Shown here piece by piece: positions 28,587 to 37,295 of a DNA stretch of 64,000 bases. The stretch comes from Gemmobacter sp. 24YEA27 (GTDB lineage: Bacteria > Pseudomonadota > Alphaproteobacteria > Rhodobacterales > Rhodobacteraceae), in NCBI RefSeq assembly GCF_030052995.1, contig NZ_JASJPW010000001.1:3276001-3340000 (forward strand), written 5' to 3'. Each line of letters starts with the position of its first letter. The first letter of the stretch is position 1. The notes below the pieces were generated by a model. It was not told the DNA's origin. It was given only the letters and a program-made list of their open reading frames with translations, and ran no database searches. The translations under genes and the position numbers were made by a program.

Positions 28587-29515
28587 GCATGGCTCCTTTT
28601 CGTGCCGCGATCCTGGAGCGCGATCAGCACGACCGCCGTGACAAGGATCGCGCCATAAGCGACCTGCAACACATAGGTCGAGACATTGAACGCGGTGAGC
28701 AGGCTTTGCAGCAGGAAGATGTCAAAGGCGCCAATGGCCGCGCCCAGAAGGCCGCCCTTGCCGCCCGCGAGGCTGACGCCGCCAAGCGCCACGGCGGCAA
28801 TCGCGATCAGCGTATAATTCGCGCCCACTTTCGGGTCGGCCGATCCGATCAGCGCGGTCAGCATCATCCCCGCCGCTGCCGCAAGCATTCCGGTGATCAC
28901 ATAAGCCAGAAAGCGGACCAGCGAGACCGGCACCCCGGCGGTATAGGCCGCGCGGTCATCCGAGCCTACAGCCATCAGCTGGTCATGGAATGGCATACGG
29001 CTCAGCCCCCACCACAAAAGCCCGATCACGCCGAGGGGCAGGAAACTCCAGCCCCCTGCCATCGCCTTCAGCCAGTCCGGCGCAGGGCCGACGGGCGCGG
29101 GCAGAATGGTCAGCGTCAGCCCACCAAGGATCAGATAGGTTCCGAGTGTCGCCACAATGGGCTGTACCCGCACGATCACCGCCATGAACCCGTTGAACGC
29201 GCCGATCAGTGCCCCGATCAGAAGCGCCGCCGGCCAGAGGATCAGGGGTGAACTCAGCCCGTGATCAAGATAGAGCACCTTGATCACCACCGCCGAGACC
29301 AGCGCCATCACCGGGCCGACAGAGATGTCGATGCCGCCCCGCCCGGCCAGGATCACCGGGGTCGAGGCCAGAGCCGCGCCGATCAGTGGCGCAGCCATAC
29401 CCAGAAGCGTGCCCCAGGCCGCCGGATGAAACCGCACCGGGTTCATCACCAGGTTGGCGACCAGCAGCATCACGAGAATGGCAATGGCGAATGTATAGCG
29501 TCCCAGAACCCGCAT
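28583..29515 (-). CDS. CUT2-type ABC transporter permease
   Basis: 310-residue RbsC-like permease, second pore subunit of the importer. Several long hydrophobic stretches are visible; GRGGIDISVGPVMALVSAVV and LGGVSLAGGKGGLLGAAIG are family hallmarks. The start codon shares one base with the stop of the upstream ATPase gene (TGATG), a tight coupling. Having two different permeases suggests a heterodimer, where many CUT2 systems use one. Confidence 0.88.
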   Translation of the reverse strand: MRVLGRYTFAIAILVMLLVANLVMNPVRFHPAAWGTLLGMAAPLIGAALASTPVILAGRGGIDISVGPVMALVSAVVIKVLYLDHGLSSPLILWPAALLIGALIGAFNGFMAVIVRVQPIVATLGTYLILGGLTLTILPAPVGPAPDWLKAMAGGWSFLPLGVIGLLWWGLSRMPFHDQLMAVGSDDRAAYTAGVPVSLVRFLAYVITGMLAAAAGMMLTALIGSADPKVGANYTLIAIAAVALGGVSLAGGKGGLLGAAIGAFDIFLLQSLLTAFNVSTYVLQVAYGAILVTAVVLIALQDRGTKRSHA

Positions 29516-30234
29516 CAGCCTGCCCTCCCGAACATGGCGGCGATCACCTGATCGGTCTGCATCGCCTCTCCTGACAATTCCGCAGCCAGACCGTGGTCAC
29601 GGAAGACCAGGACGCGGTGACACAAAGCGAGGATCTCTTCGATCTCGGAGGAGAGGATCACCAGCACCATCCCCTCTCCCGCCAGATCGCGGAACAGATC
29701 ATAAAGCAGATGCCGCGTCGCCACATCGACACCGCGCGTCGGGTCGTTCAGCAACAGGACCTCCGGCTCGCGCGCCAGAGCCCGCGCCAGCAACACCTTT
29801 TGCTGATTGCCGCCGGAAAGTGCGGTGATCGGCGCTTCGGGCGATGGCGCCCTGATCTGCAACCGCTCGCGCCAGATCTCATAACGGGCACGGCGCGCAG
29901 CGGGTGAGATCAGCGGGCCGCGCCGGTCACGCCCGGCGGTGGCAATCGCAAAATTGTCGAGGATCGAGAGGCCGGGGAAAATCCCCGTCGCGCGGCGGTC
30001 ACGCGGCACATAGACGATGCGGGCCCGTTCCGCGTCGCGGAAGCTGCCAATCCGTGCGCCATTCAGCGCGACCTCGCCGCCGGTCTTCCCGAGCCCCGTC
30101 AGACTGCGCAGAAAGGCATCCTGGCCGTGGCCATCGAGACCCGCGAGGCCAAGGATCTCGCCTGCGCCGATGGTCGCCGAAAAGGCGCGCGCGCCCGGGC
30201 GCAGGGTGAGGCCGGTTGCACTCAGATCAGCCAT
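29515..30234 (-). CDS. second ATP-binding half of the CUT2 importer
   Basis: 239 residues corresponding to the C-terminal half of RbsA/MglA-type ATPases. The Walker A region is degenerate (GLAGLDGHGQDAF, no lysine), as usual for the second half. The signature LSGGNQQKVLLARAL and Walker B VLLLNDPTRGVD are intact. In most systems this half is fused to the first; here it is a separate gene with GGAAGGAGG six bases before its ATG, overlapping the first half by eight bases. That SD argues for a real gene split and not an error. Confidence 0.85.
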   Translation of the reverse strand: MADLSATGLTLRPGARAFSATIGAGEILGLAGLDGHGQDAFLRSLTGLGKTGGEVALNGARIGSFRDAERARIVYVPRDRRATGIFPGLSILDNFAIATAGRDRRGPLISPAARRARYEIWRERLQIRAPSPEAPITALSGGNQQKVLLARALAREPEVLLLNDPTRGVDVATRHLLYDLFRDLAGEGMVLVILSSEIEEILALCHRVLVFRDHGLAAELSGEAMQTDQVIAAMFGRAG

Positions 30235-30955
30235 GACGGCCTCCTTCCGGCGCCATCAGGCTCAAAAGCTCTGAGGGCGTCGCATCAGCGCGCGGGCCGG
30301 AACGCACGACCTGCCCCGAACGCAACACGGAAATATCATCAGACAGTGCTATGACCTCATCCATCCGATGGGTGATGAACAGAAGCGTCGCGCCCGAAGC
30401 GGCGCTGCGCTTCATGAAGGCGAAGACGGAATCGCGGTCGGCAAAATCAAGCGCGGCGGTGATCTCATCAAGGATCAGCACCTTTGGCGTGCGCGCGACG
30501 GCACGGGCGAGCACCACCAGCTGCTGCGCCGCCAGCGGCAGCGCGCCCGCCAGCGCCTCGGGGTCGATCTTTGTACAGGCAAAGCGCGACAGCACCCCTG
30601 CCGCCCGGGCGGCACGGCCTGAGCGTGGGATATGGCGGCGGAAAAACCCGTCAAGACCCAGAAGGATATTGTCTTTGACCGACCGGTCCGGCGCGATCAG
30701 CACCTCCTGGAAAGCGGTGGCGAAACCGGCCTCGCGAAAACCGGCGGGGCTGCGGGCCGTGATCTCGCGCCCCTCCATCCGGATCGTGCCACTGTCGGGC
30801 GCCACGATGCCAGAAAGCAGTTTCACAAGCGTCGATTTCCCCGAGCCGTTTTCACCGAGAATCGTGTGGATGGTGCCGGGGCGGAAGGTGATTGTGGCCC
30901 CGCGCAGCGCCAGCGTCTCGCCGTAGCGCTTTGTCAGGCCGGAAATCTCCAGCAT
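30227..30955 (-). CDS. first ATP-binding half of the CUT2 importer
   Basis: 242-residue ABC ATPase corresponding to the N-terminal half of RbsA/MglA. Walker A is normal (GENGSGKST), Walker B is KVLILDEITAALD, and the signature is the altered LPLAAQQLV form expected in first halves of CUT2 proteins. It works with the next gene as a heterodimeric motor. It lies 58 bases behind the binding-protein gene. The substrate is not identified. Confidence 0.86.
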   Translation of the reverse strand: MLEISGLTKRYGETLALRGATITFRPGTIHTILGENGSGKSTLVKLLSGIVAPDSGTIRMEGREITARSPAGFREAGFATAFQEVLIAPDRSVKDNILLGLDGFFRRHIPRSGRAARAAGVLSRFACTKIDPEALAGALPLAAQQLVVLARAVARTPKVLILDEITAALDFADRDSVFAFMKRSAASGATLLFITHRMDEVIALSDDISVLRSGQVVRSGPRADATPSELLSLMAPEGGRHG

Positions 30956-31013
30956 GGTCCTGTCTTTCTTTTGACCGCGCGCCCGTCATCGGACGCGCGG
31001 CTTGATGGCGGGA

Positions 31014-32201
31014 TCAGTTGGCGCAGGCGCCGGGGGTCTTCGCGTAATCCCAGGCCGGGCTCGCGCCGGGATTCGTGAAATAGGCATCAAGCCAGTCTTC
31101 CGGCATCGGATCGGTCGGCGGCACCGGGAAAACCGACACCGCGTCGGGTGTCATGCAATCCTGGTACCAGGTCGCCAGATCCGCCTCATGCACCGGCGGC
31201 AGCGGGATCATCAGCGTGTTCAGGACCGGCTTTTGCCCATCCATGATCCGCGCGGCGGTACGGTAAAGCGTCTGGGCCGTCCAGCCCGGCAGCACGGCAT
31301 GGCCCTCGAAGCGGAAGCCCTCGGGATTGGCTTTCCAGTAGCCAAGCGCATCCCCGGTGATCGACGCCGTGATCAGCGGCACCGGGCGACCGGCTTCGGC
31401 GAAAGCCTCGGCGATGACGCGGCTTTCCGACCCCGCCGACCAGACGGCGTCAATCGGCGCCGGATTGGTGGCAAGCGTTTGCAGCACAACGGTTTTGGTG
31501 ACATTCGCCGTCCAGTCCCCATTGACGACGCGGGCGATTTTCAGGTTCGGATGTTCGGCCATGGCGGCATCGGCGCCAGCGCGTTCCTGCGCCACAATCG
31601 GGTGGCCGGCGATGCCTTCAACGATCAGCACATTGCCGCCCTCGGGCAGCGCGCGGCCGATCGCATCCATCATCTCATAGCCCCAGCGGGAATAATTGCT
31701 GTCGACATTCACCGCCGTAGGCGCGGTGACCGAACCCGCCGCCGTCACAAAGGGGATCCCCGCCGCTGACGCCGCCGCAATCGCCTCATCAAGCCCCGTG
31801 GCCGAGCCCGGGATCGAGGTGATCACGCCGCAGCCCTTGTCGATGAAAGCGCGGATCTGGCTGATCTGCTGACCGACATCGCCATTGGAATCCGAGATCT
31901 CGAAATCCGAGACCACGCCCTCGGCGATTAGCCCGTCCACAAGGCGCTTCAGCTCATTGGTGACCGATACGCGCCAGGGGTTGCCCTGGTAGCTTTCCGA
32001 ATGGCACCATTTGTAAGGCTTTGCTTTCGGAGTGAAATCCGCGAGCGGCGCGGTGCCGATAGCCTGGGGGGCGCCCTCATATTGCGACTTCAGCCCCTCG
32101 GGCAAAGCCGCGATCACCTCTTCCACCGATTGCGCGAATACCGGCATCGCGAATGCCGTCAGTGCCGTCGCAGCGCAGAGCCGCGCCATTCTCTTCGTCA
32201 T
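31014..32201 (-). CDS. periplasmic sugar-type substrate-binding protein of the CUT2 importer
   Basis: 395 residues with a signal peptide (MTKRMARLCAATALTAFAMPVFAQ, cleavage near residue 23). The mature part is a Peripla_BP_4/ribose-binding-like domain: IRAFIDKGCGVITSIPG and NVLIVEGIAGHPIVAQERAG correspond to the two lobes. It captures the ligand for the permeases downstream. Its length is greater than RbsB (about 300), with a C-terminal extension rich in proline and tryptophan. The ligand is unknown. Confidence 0.86.
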   Translation of the reverse strand: MTKRMARLCAATALTAFAMPVFAQSVEEVIAALPEGLKSQYEGAPQAIGTAPLADFTPKAKPYKWCHSESYQGNPWRVSVTNELKRLVDGLIAEGVVSDFEISDSNGDVGQQISQIRAFIDKGCGVITSIPGSATGLDEAIAAASAAGIPFVTAAGSVTAPTAVNVDSNYSRWGYEMMDAIGRALPEGGNVLIVEGIAGHPIVAQERAGADAAMAEHPNLKIARVVNGDWTANVTKTVVLQTLATNPAPIDAVWSAGSESRVIAEAFAEAGRPVPLITASITGDALGYWKANPEGFRFEGHAVLPGWTAQTLYRTAARIMDGQKPVLNTLMIPLPPVHEADLATWYQDCMTPDAVSVFPVPPTDPMPEDWLDAYFTNPGASPAWDYAKTPGACAN

Positions 32202-32268
32202 CGGGTTCCTCCTCCCTGAATTACGCCGGCCGGATTGTGTGTTCCGGCGCAGCGGTGATCTCTCCCCG

Positions 32269-33393
32269 TCAGAAACTCTCCCGGAACAACCGGTTGATAT
32301 CTGCGATCACAGGGCCGGCGCTCTCGCGCGCGGCCAGCCCTTCGGTGATGCGGGTCGATGCGGCGTGCTGGAAGGCCATATAGCCGTCATGGCGCGGCCG
32401 GACCCAGGCGCCTTCCAGCGTGGCCCGGGTCGCGCGATAGAAATCCGAACTGGCGGCATTGACCGATTCGTCCTGCCAGGCCCCGGCATGACCGGGCTGA
32501 CCGCCAGAGGCCGCGAAAGCCCCCCTTTGAACCGCATCCGAGGCGATCCAGAACGCGAAATCCACCGCCGCATCCCGCGCCCCGGAAAAGGCCGAGACCG
32601 CGATCCCGGTGCCACCAAGCGCAGATCCGACCGGGCCATTTGCGCCCGCCACCGGCATATCGGCAAAGCGGATCAGCCGGGGGCGAAAACCGGGAATGGC
32701 ATAATTGACATAGCCATAGATCAGCGGCGCCACCGCAATCCGGCTTTCAGGCCGCGCCATTTCCTCGAAAACCGCAATCGGGTCCTGGCCCGAACAGGCC
32801 GGGTCGACCAGATCCGCGATCTCGCGCAGCATCTCCCAGACCCCGGCACCGGTTGCGGGGTCGATGATCTCTTCCCCTGTCACCTGGCAGGGCGTGCCGA
32901 TATTGCCTGCAAGCGTGTAAAGCGACATCAGCGAATGCGGCGGGCGCAGCGACAGTGCCACGCGGCCCTCTTTCGCCAGCGCCACCACTTCGGCCCAGCT
33001 GGCGGGCGGCGCGTCGATCAGATCCGGGCGAAAGGCCAGCACCTGGGTCGCGGCATCAATCGGAAAGGCCCATTGCCGGCCCTGCCAGGTATAGCTTGGA
33101 AAGCTCGCGCCCACGGACCCGGCCGCCAGCGCGGCAAGATCGGCCTCGCGGCCCGGCAGGTCCAGCGGGGTCAGGCAGTTCTCGCGGGTGATCTGGCCGA
33201 CATGCGGGTGGTCGATCACGATCAGATCATAGGCGCGGGCAAGGTCTTCGACCGGATAGCTTTCGAAATCCTGGAGCGAGCGCTTTTCCCAGGTGATTTC
33301 GACGCCGCGCTCTGCCGCCCAGATGGCCGAGCAGGCGACCATCGGATCAAAGCCGCGCGGATGGCTCCAGGTCATGCCTTTAAGCTTTATCAC
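32269..33393 (-). CDS. solute-binding-protein-like protein without a signal peptide
   Basis: 374 residues resembling family 1 extracellular solute-binding proteins (for example the EEMARPESRIAVAPLIYGYVN and FAFWIASDAVQ regions). The protein begins MIKLKGMTWSHPRGFDP, with no hydrophobic leader. The start (GTG at 33393, ATG at 33375 as alternative) overlaps the CoA-transferase stop by four bases, so no upstream leader can exist. It is therefore probably cytoplasmic. A second, normally exported binding protein follows. Its role could be ligand sensing or presentation to the neighbouring CoA-transferase; this is inference. Confidence 0.7.
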   Translation of the reverse strand: MIKLKGMTWSHPRGFDPMVACSAIWAAERGVEITWEKRSLQDFESYPVEDLARAYDLIVIDHPHVGQITRENCLTPLDLPGREADLAALAAGSVGASFPSYTWQGRQWAFPIDAATQVLAFRPDLIDAPPASWAEVVALAKEGRVALSLRPPHSLMSLYTLAGNIGTPCQVTGEEIIDPATGAGVWEMLREIADLVDPACSGQDPIAVFEEMARPESRIAVAPLIYGYVNYAIPGFRPRLIRFADMPVAGANGPVGSALGGTGIAVSAFSGARDAAVDFAFWIASDAVQRGAFAASGGQPGHAGAWQDESVNAASSDFYRATRATLEGAWVRPRHDGYMAFQHAASTRITEGLAARESAGPVIADINRLFRESF

Positions 33394-34553
33394 AGGCCGA
33401 ACTCCTTACGGATGGCGGCGGAATGGGCGCCGATCAGCGGCGCCGCACCGGGTTTGGCGGGGCGGTGCCCGTTCAGCCGCATCGGCAGGCGGGTCGTCTC
33501 GATGGACACGCCATCTTCGCGGGTCACGGTATGGAGCATGTCGAGAACGCGCATCCCCTCGGAGGCCAGGAGTTCCGGCCAGTCGAGCACTTTGGCGCAC
33601 CAGATATCCGCCGGCTCCAGCACCGAAAGCCAGTGGTCGACGCTTTCGGTCGCGACCTTGTCGGCGATCAGCTGCTTGATCGTATCGCGCTGCGAGAAGG
33701 CCAGTTTCGGGTCATCGCGGTAAGGCGCGAGGCTTTCGATCCCCATCAGGTCAGCCAGCCGCGCGATCGGCGTCATCGCAATCGCCAACCAGCCATCCTT
33801 TGCCTCATAAACCCCGTAAGGCGCCGAGAGATAGGCATGGGCCGAGCGGTATTCCGACCGTTTCGGCACCCGGCGACCGTCATTCAGATGGGTCGTCAGC
33901 ACCTCGAACTGAAAGTCGATCAGCGCCTCCATCAGCGAGGTCTGGACATGCATCCCCTTGCCAGTGATGCCCTTCCTGACAAGCCCCGCAAGAATGCCCT
34001 GGCAGCAGGCCGCACCGGCCAGCATATCGGCCACCGCAAGGCCAAAGGGCACCGGCCCCTGCCCCTCATCGCCATTGAGCCACATCAGCCCCGAGCGCGC
34101 CTGCGCCAGCAGATCCTGCCCCGGCCGCATCACCCAGGGCCCCTCATCGCCATAGCCCGAGATCGAGGCATAGACGAGCGCCGGATTGATCGCGCGCACC
34201 GCGCCATAATCGAGGCCAAGGCGCTCGATCACGCCGGGGCGGAAATTCTGGATCAGCACATCTGCCCGCGTGATCAGCTTTTTCAGCGCCGCCAGATCGG
34301 CAGGGTCTTTCATATTGATCGCAAGGCTTTCCTTGCCGCGATTGATCGCGTGGAAAATAGTGGAATCGCCGCCGATCTCGGTATCCGACAGATAGAGACG
34401 GCGCGACAGATCACCGCCATCGGGGCGCTCGATCTTGATCACCCGCGCGCCCAGATCCGCCAGCCTGAGCGAGCAATAGGGGCCAGAGAGGAACTGGCTC
34501 ATATCCAGCACGACAAGCCCCTCAAGAGGCAGCGTCACGGTCTCGGTCGTCAT
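33390..34553 (-). CDS. CaiB/BaiF-type CoA-transferase
   Basis: 387-residue family III CoA-transferase, which moves CoA between carboxylic acids. The N-terminal pattern LVVLDMSQFLSGPYCSLRLADLGARVIKIE and the catalytic aspartate in GLAVADMLAGA are typical. It is the first gene of the CUT2 operon, so the pathway probably activates an organic acid. The start at 34553 is favoured over an ATG eleven codons upstream, because it begins right before the conserved fold. A nine-C run at 34561-34569 gives a poly-G SD-like sequence upstream. Confidence 0.86.
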   Translation of the reverse strand: MTTETVTLPLEGLVVLDMSQFLSGPYCSLRLADLGARVIKIERPDGGDLSRRLYLSDTEIGGDSTIFHAINRGKESLAINMKDPADLAALKKLITRADVLIQNFRPGVIERLGLDYGAVRAINPALVYASISGYGDEGPWVMRPGQDLLAQARSGLMWLNGDEGQGPVPFGLAVADMLAGAACCQGILAGLVRKGITGKGMHVQTSLMEALIDFQFEVLTTHLNDGRRVPKRSEYRSAHAYLSAPYGVYEAKDGWLAIAMTPIARLADLMGIESLAPYRDDPKLAFSQRDTIKQLIADKVATESVDHWLSVLEPADIWCAKVLDWPELLASEGMRVLDMLHTVTREDGVSIETTRLPMRLNGHRPAKPGAAPLIGAHSAAIRKEFGL

Positions 34554-35110
34554 GGATTCTCCCCCCCCCTGCCGCGCCCCTCCCAAAGGCGTTTGGCATT
34601 TCGTATGTAAAGGATAATTTCATTTATGGAAGATTGCCGCAAGCCTGAAAACGCCCGCCCCCCCAAACGCACCCCGCAAGCCTCTGCAACAGGTTCCGGA
34701 AATGACTGCGAAAAATGCAGGCGAATGCCCTTCCTGACCGTCCTTTGAAACCGTCCCATTAACAGCAACAGGAAAGCCCTAGGGCTGGAATCATGGCCTG
34801 GATGGCGCTGCGTCTGGCGGGCAGCCACGACGATGCGCGGGCCTTGCATGGTATTGCGCCATCATGACGACTGCGAAGTGACTGGCACCGCCGGTTCGGG
34901 ATCTTCTGTAGCAAGACGGTCAGTCACATCCTGGGCGGGGCTGCGGACTGATTGTGAGGCCGGGGGACCTGACTGCACCGCTCCGGCGTCACTTTGCTCT
35001 ATGAGGGCTAAGGCGGGGCGTAAGAAATTAACCACCGCCCCCGGGGCCGATGCTGCAGGCCATCAGAGCCGTCCGTCCTTATGTTTTTGCCCGGTCAGAT
35101 GGGATAGCGG
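34554..35110. other. 557-base region between the CoA-transferase and IclR genes
   Basis: No convincing gene is seen in either direction; short frames have no recognisable domain. It should hold the promoter of the CUT2 operon near 34590-34640, where the DNA becomes AT-rich. A 15-base motif at 34617-34631 is shared with the IclR-lactonase gap. Confidence 0.45.
34617..34631. promoter_or_regulatory. candidate IclR-type site upstream of the CUT2 operon
   Basis: ATTTCATTTATGGAA lies 64 bases upstream of the CoA-transferase start. It matches 12 of 15 bases with ATTTTAAATATGGAA at 35960-35974. On the minus strand TTCCATaaATGAAA is nearly palindromic, as IclR-family sites tend to be. Confidence 0.45.
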
Positions 35111-35881
35111 TCAGTCCGCCGCCTCGCCCGGGCTGGAAATCTCGCGACAGGTTTCCACCAGGATCCGCAAAACGCGGTCGCGATCAGGCGCATTCGGGTT
35201 TTCCAGCCGCCGCACAAAGGGACAGGTCAGCACCGCCTGCACCGCACCATTGGCGCCGAGGATTGGCACAGAAAGGTTGGCCACGGCCGGGGTCTGCTGG
35301 CTTTCCATCGACTCATAGCCCTGACGGCGCACATCTTTGAGCCGCTCTTCCAGCCCGGGCGGCGCAACCTCATAGGGCATCGGCTCGTGCTCCTCATACA
35401 TCAGCGCCTTTTCCTCGGGCGAGGCGAAGGCAAGGAACACATGCCCCGAGCCGGAATTCACCAGCCCGATCTGCGCGCCGACCCGGATGGTGACACCCCA
35501 ATAGCCCGGCGCCTCGACCTGAGCGATGATCACCAGATCGCCACGGTCATATTTCACCAGATGACAGGCCTGCTCTGCCACATTGGTAAAACGCCGCATC
35601 GCCGGCATGGCCTGGGCAATCAGCCGACGGATCTGCGGGCGCTGATGGGCGATCAGGAAAAGCTTCATCGTCAGCTGATAACTGTCGCCATGGCGCGAGA
35701 CATAGCCCCTGCGCGCCAGCCGGTCGAGCATCCGGTAAAGCTCGGTCGGGGAGCGACCAAGTGCGGTGGCGATGTCTTTCAGCGTCATCCCCTCTTCGCG
35801 TGCCGCCAGCAGTTCGATCATGTCGAGCCCCTTATCCAGCGCCGGCGCCCGGTAGCGGCCCTCGTCTTCAATGTCACTCAT
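35111..35881 (-). CDS. IclR-family transcription regulator
   Basis: 256 residues. An N-terminal winged helix (about 18-75: MTLKDIATALGRSPTELYRMLDRLARRGYV) is followed by the IclR ligand domain (ACHLVKYDRGDLVIIAQVEAPG, SGSGHVFLAFASPEEK). The start at 35881 is the first ATG giving the usual short N-terminus. It is divergent from the lactonase and upstream of the CUT2 operon, and a shared motif occurs at both promoters, so it likely controls both. The effector is unknown. Confidence 0.85.
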   Translation of the reverse strand: MSDIEDEGRYRAPALDKGLDMIELLAAREEGMTLKDIATALGRSPTELYRMLDRLARRGYVSRHGDSYQLTMKLFLIAHQRPQIRRLIAQAMPAMRRFTNVAEQACHLVKYDRGDLVIIAQVEAPGYWGVTIRVGAQIGLVNSGSGHVFLAFASPEEKALMYEEHEPMPYEVAPPGLEERLKDVRRQGYESMESQQTPAVANLSVPILGANGAVQAVLTCPFVRRLENPNAPDRDRVLRILVETCREISSPGEAAD

Positions 35882-35959
35882 GGTTTTACCTGTGAAATCC
35901 TGCACTGCGATGCTACGAATTGACGCGAAGAGGTCAACGGGGTTTACTGACAACATAAG

Positions 35960-35974
35960 ATTTTAAATATGGAA
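35960..35974. promoter_or_regulatory. candidate IclR-type site between iclR and lactonase genes
   Basis: ATTTTAAATATGGAA in the 144-base divergent gap, 12 of 15 bases the same as the copy at 34617-34631 and in the same orientation. It starts 52 bases before the lactonase ATG. Confidence 0.45.
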
Positions 35975-36025
35975 TACGCCCGCGCAGGAACCAGCGCGAG
36001 GCCGTATTTCAAAGGGAGGAAAGAA

Positions 36026-37126
36026 ATGGCCGCGAAACTGCTTCTGGTCATCGGCACCCTGAACCGCGAGACCCCCTATTTTCAGGGCGCGCGCGGTGAC
36101 GGGCTCCATGTCTTTGCCTTTGACGAATCACTGCTGACCTTCGCGCCGCGCGCGCATTTCCCCGGGATCGACAATCCGACCTTCCTTTCGGTCACGCCGG
36201 ACGGGCGCCATATCTATGCCAGTTCTGAAGTGGCCGAATGGCGCGAGGGGCTGGTCACCGCGCTGCGCTATGACCACAGGGACCAGCGCCTGACTTACCT
36301 GAACACCCAGCCAGGCCTTGGCAGCATCACCGCCCATAGCCTGATCTCGCGCGATGGCAGGCGGCTTTACGTGGTCAATTATACCGTGGGAGAAGGCGGA
36401 CCAGACCAGTCGCTGGTGGTGTTCGACATCCGCGAGGATGGCAGCCTCTCGCCGGCGGTGGGTACTGCGGCGCATGTGGGTCAGGGCCCGGACCCTGACC
36501 GCCAGGAACGCGCGCATGCCCATAGCGTGGCCGAAACCGCCGACGGACAGCTGATCGTCGCCGATTTGGGAATGGACGCGCTCGTGAGCTACCGGATCAA
36601 CGCGGCTGGCAGACCGGAGCGACTGTCGCTCACCCCCACCCGCCCAGGCTCCGGCCCAAGACATATGGCGCTGAGCCCCTGTGGTCATTTCCTCTTTGTA
36701 ATCAATGAACTCGACTCCTCGATCACTTCATACCACCGGGATGACGCCACGGGCGCGCTCTCTGAAACAGACCACCGCCATACGGTTCCGGGTGATGCCC
36801 TGTCCGGAAACCACTGCTCGGATATCCGGGTTTCCTCAGATGGCCGCTTTCTCTATGGCGCCAATCGCGGGCATGACAGCATCGTACAGATCCCGGTCGA
36901 TCCGGCAACGGGCAGGTTCGGGTCACGACATCTGGTAAGCTGCGGCGGCTCCACACCCCGAAATATCGCGCTGACGCCTTCGGAGCGACATCTCCTCGTC
37001 GCCAATCAGAATTCCGACCGGGTGAGCGTGCTGAGGCGCGATGGTGAAAGCGGGGCCCTGTCAGACAGCGGCATATATCTTGAGATCGGCACGCCGATGT
37101 GTCTGAAATTCGCCGCCTCAGGTTGA
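36026..37126 (+). CDS. beta-propeller lactonase, 6-phosphogluconolactonase-like
   Basis: 366 residues, lactonase/Pgl-like seven-bladed propeller. Repeated blade motifs are seen, such as SVTPDGRHIYASSE, LISRDGRRLYVVNY, ALSPCGHFLFVINE and RVSSDGRFLYGANRG. Members open 6-phosphogluconolactone or other sugar lactones. There is no signal peptide. The start at 36026 follows GGGAGGA. Beside an IclR regulator and sugar importer it may act on the imported sugar's lactone. It is followed by repeat copy 3. Confidence 0.8.
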   Translation: MAAKLLLVIGTLNRETPYFQGARGDGLHVFAFDESLLTFAPRAHFPGIDNPTFLSVTPDGRHIYASSEVAEWREGLVTALRYDHRDQRLTYLNTQPGLGSITAHSLISRDGRRLYVVNYTVGEGGPDQSLVVFDIREDGSLSPAVGTAAHVGQGPDPDRQERAHAHSVAETADGQLIVADLGMDALVSYRINAAGRPERLSLTPTRPGSGPRHMALSPCGHFLFVINELDSSITSYHRDDATGALSETDHRHTVPGDALSGNHCSDIRVSSDGRFLYGANRGHDSIVQIPVDPATGRFGSRHLVSCGGSTPRNIALTPSERHLLVANQNSDRVSVLRRDGESGALSDSGIYLEIGTPMCLKFAASG

Positions 37127-37136
37127 GGCCGGAGCG

Positions 37137-37250
37137 GGGGGCTTTCTGCCCCCGGCGCCTGACGGCGCTCACCCCGAGGATATTTAGAGACAGAAAATGA
37201 GAAACAGGCACCACTTTGCTATTTTCTGTCTCTAAATATCCTCAGGGGGT
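37137..37250. repeat. intergenic palindromic repeat, copy 3
   Basis: Same plan as copies 1 and 2: short hairpins at 37137-37153 and 37155-37168, then a perfect 23-bp stem with arms 37176-37198 and 37221-37243. The stem's outer part (GGATATTTA..GACAG) matches the other copies; the inner part differs. It lies between convergent genes. Confidence 0.85.
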
Positions 37251-37272
37251 GAATGAGCCTGAAAGGCTCAGA

Positions 37273-37294
37273 GGGGGCGCGAGCGCCCCCTTTT
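37273..37294 (+). terminator. hairpin terminator between the lactonase and FAA hydrolase genes
   Basis: Seven-bp G/C stem, arms 37273-37279 and 37284-37290, loop CGAG, followed by TTTT. It may act with the neighbouring repeat to end both convergent transcripts. Confidence 0.6.
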
Positions 37295-37295
37295 C

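Noticed and set aside
29515..30955. split ABC ATPase as another homopolymer frameshift
   Set aside because: The two frames need a one-base removal and not the one-base addition seen in the five suspect genes. The second gene also has a strong SD and a normal start.
34833..35318. plus-strand frame in the gap before iclR
   Set aside because: No domain, cysteine/serine-rich random composition, and overlap with the 3' part of iclR on the other strand.
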